64,000 bases of DNA from Bacillota bacterium (GTDB lineage Bacteria; Bacillota; Clostridia; Clostridiales; Clostridiaceae). Below, in pieces: positions 62,669 to 64,000 of the stretch (positions are counted from its first letter, which is position 1; every line of letters begins with the position of its first letter). Location of the stretch: positions 1 to 64,000 of the forward strand of contig JAUZPI010000004.1 in assembly GCA_030706015.1 (NCBI GenBank), in the 5' to 3' direction. The translations under genes were made by a program, and so were the position numbers. The notes under the pieces were generated by a model. The model was not told the DNA's origin, searched no databases, and was given only the letters and a program-made list of their open reading frames with translations.

Positions 62669-62798
62669 TTTTGATAAATTAATAATAGTATTATAATCAA
62701 TAGAACTTCCACAAAAGTGTGAAACTCCGTCTGAAAGCTAAAGGACGAATTGCAGATATAAGACTCTAAAAATTCTTGAAAATAAAGGAGGTGTATTT

Positions 62799-64000
62799 AT
62801 GGCTATCACTTGTAATGATATTTTTGGATTGCCTGCTTTTGAAAAAATAAAGCTTGTAGCTGGGAGAAATGGCTTGAATAGAATAATAAGCTGGGTACAT
62901 GTAATGGAATATCCTGAGTATTGCAAATGGCTAAAGGGCGGGGAACTTCTTATGATAACTGGGACAGCTATTAAGGGAGATAAAAACGCTCTTTTACATT
63001 TTGTTAAGGATCTAAATTCAAGAAATCTTTCAGGGTTAGTTATAAATATTGGTCCCTATATGCAAGAAACGCCTAAAGAGCTTATAGAACTAGCAGATAG
63101 TTTTGACTTTCCCATATTTGAAATCCCTTTTGATGTAAAATTAATAGATATTAGCCAGAGTGTATGCAAAGCTATATTTATGAGTAAGGTAGAGCAGGAA
63201 TCAATGGATGCCTTTATAAAAGATATAATCTTTGGTGACATAAATTTTAATGATGAAGTTTTAAACAGGGCTATTTTTTATGGATATAATCCTAGGAAGG
63301 TATACAATTCATTTGTTATTCAAATGAATAACTATGAATGCTTTGTCAAGGACGGAGAGGTATGGGATGAAGAGAAGTTTTTGAGAATAAAGCAAGATGT
63401 GGAGCAGATTATAATAGATGTTACAAGTAAGTGGAATAGGATACCAATCTATGTAAAATTAAGTGATTCCATCATAGTCATGGTTCCAGTAAATGATAAT
63501 TCTAATAGTGTTAATGCAATGGCAGAAGAAATGCTTAAGAGCATAAGATACACAATCCCAAGTTTAAGCGTAAGTATAGGAATAGGGAGCTGTTGGAGGG
63601 AATTGAAAGATTTAAAATTCAGTGTCCAAAATGCACAGAAGGCTCTTAGAATTTTAAAGGTTTGCGGCAGCAGTAGTAATGTAATAAATTACAATGATAT
63701 AGGTATATATAGGCTTCTTTTTGAAATGGATAAATTTCAAGAAATGAAAGCAATGTATCAGGAGAGGCTAGGTAAACTGCTGGATTATGATGCTAAAAAT
63801 TCTACAGATTTAGTTAAAACTCTGGAAGTATTTGTAGAAGAGGGTGGAAACTTAGGAAGAGCGGCAGAAGTTCTTTATGTTCATAGAAATACATTAAAGT
63901 ATAGGGTTAGAAGGATCCAGGAGATTTTACAATGTGATTTGAGAAATATAAACGACCTATTTAACTTTAATTTGGCCTTGAAGATAGGCAAATTTCTAAG
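62799..64000 (+). CDS. PucR-type regulator (partial at window end)
   Basis: The frame runs past the window end, so no stop is seen; 400 residues are visible. The N-terminal PucR domain (ITCNDIFGLPAFEKIKLVAG, WVHVMEYPEYCKWLKGGELL) is followed by a CdaR-like middle region and a C-terminal helix-turn-helix (NLGRAAEVLYVHRNTLKYRVRR) typical of PucR/CdaR regulators of purine or other catabolism. The start is ATG 62799 behind AAAGGAGG. It is missing from ORF lists because it is not closed. Control by the operator at 62650-62667 is likely. Confidence 0.9.
   Translation, partial: MAITCNDIFGLPAFEKIKLVAGRNGLNRIISWVHVMEYPEYCKWLKGGELLMITGTAIKGDKNALLHFVKDLNSRNLSGLVINIGPYMQETPKELIELADSFDFPIFEIPFDVKLIDISQSVCKAIFMSKVEQESMDAFIKDIIFGDINFNDEVLNRAIFYGYNPRKVYNSFVIQMNNYECFVKDGEVWDEEKFLRIKQDVEQIIIDVTSKWNRIPIYVKLSDSIIVMVPVNDNSNSVNAMAEEMLKSIRYTIPSLSVSIGIGSCWRELKDLKFSVQNAQKALRILKVCGSSSNVINYNDIGIYRLLFEMDKFQEMKAMYQERLGKLLDYDAKNSTDLVKTLEVFVEEGGNLGRAAEVLYVHRNTLKYRVRRIQEILQCDLRNINDLFNFNLALKIGKFL

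Larger units (their letters stand above)
62185..62798. other. Intergenic region upstream of the PucR-type gene
   Basis: No gene seen. It contains a terminator-like hairpin (GGTACC 62557-62562 with GGTATC 62571-62576, then six T), the inverted repeat GTCAAC-N6-GTTGAC (62650-62667) overlapping a -35 TTGACA (62663-62668), and a roughly 100-nt leader before the start with a CGTC/GACG hairpin near 62728-62750. AGCGGTTAAT and AGCGTTAAT are two imperfect repeats nearby. Confidence 0.5.

Noticed and set aside
1..64000. rRNA, tRNA, prophage attachment site or replication origin
   Set aside because: None recognised: no tRNA-like CCA ends or T-loop sequences in intergenic regions, no DnaA-box clusters and no integrase.

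Overview
The window is AT-rich, densely coded DNA of a low-GC Firmicute, most likely a Clostridium. Pointers are T-box leaders on amino-acid genes, strong GGAGG ribosome sites with frequent TTG/GTG starts, many intrinsic terminators, a BglG/LicT-type antiterminator with its PTS permease, Bce-type peptide-antibiotic modules and IS607/IS605-type remnants. I found no rRNA, tRNA or CRISPR array. Genes were read by eye; family names rest on visible motifs and remembered family patterns, not on searches.

Layout. 1-10.7 kb is a rightward cluster: the C-terminal part of a large (possibly tubulin-like) protein, a HAD phosphatase and a GNAT acetyltransferase, then an unrecognised 794-aa protein, a membrane von Willebrand A protein, a 212-aa beta-rich protein, a zinc-ribbon P-loop GTPase, a GTPase-associated protein (GAP1 type), and a zinc-ribbon/membrane/YARHG protein. 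This is the most unusual part of the window and looks like a multi-component GTPase signalling or conflict system. 10.7-16.9 kb (leftward) holds an aminotransferase and branched-chain amino acid genes (ilvBN, and a citramalate/isopropylmalate synthase), each of the two transcription units headed by its own T-box. 16.9-20.7 kb has two MFS exporters with a TetR regulator and matching operators. 20.9-31.9 kb has an XRE-TPR regulator, a doubly deleted IS607-type element, a nitroreductase, an XRE-cupin regulator facing an EmrE-like exporter, a sigma/anti-sigma pair, the glucose PTS with antiterminator, and a DUF2089/SHOCT-like operon.

32-37.3 kb is an ABC-F ribosome-protection ATPase behind an apparent leader-peptide attenuator, plus an MFS transporter and an ectonucleotide-type phosphodiesterase, bounded by two inverted copies of a 133-bp structured repeat that resembles the right end/omega-RNA of a TnpB transposon. 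37.4-42.4 kb has a LysR regulator facing a sulfite/nitrite reductase, a Fic protein, a MYG1-family protein whose start codon seems to be non-canonical, and a truncated SDR. 42.5-53.2 kb contains a complete BceRSAB module, a chemotaxis receptor, a TipA-like MerR regulator with a textbook 19-bp-spacer promoter, and an ABC transporter whose permease/M1-peptidase gene is broken. 53.3-64 kb has adenine deaminase, a YfcE phosphodiesterase, an OmpR-type two-component system followed by a secretion-less repeat protein with PHO-box-like repeats in front, thiM, a small thioredoxin, a TetR regulator, two small membrane-anchored proteins of unknown function, and the start of a PucR-type regulator that runs off the end.
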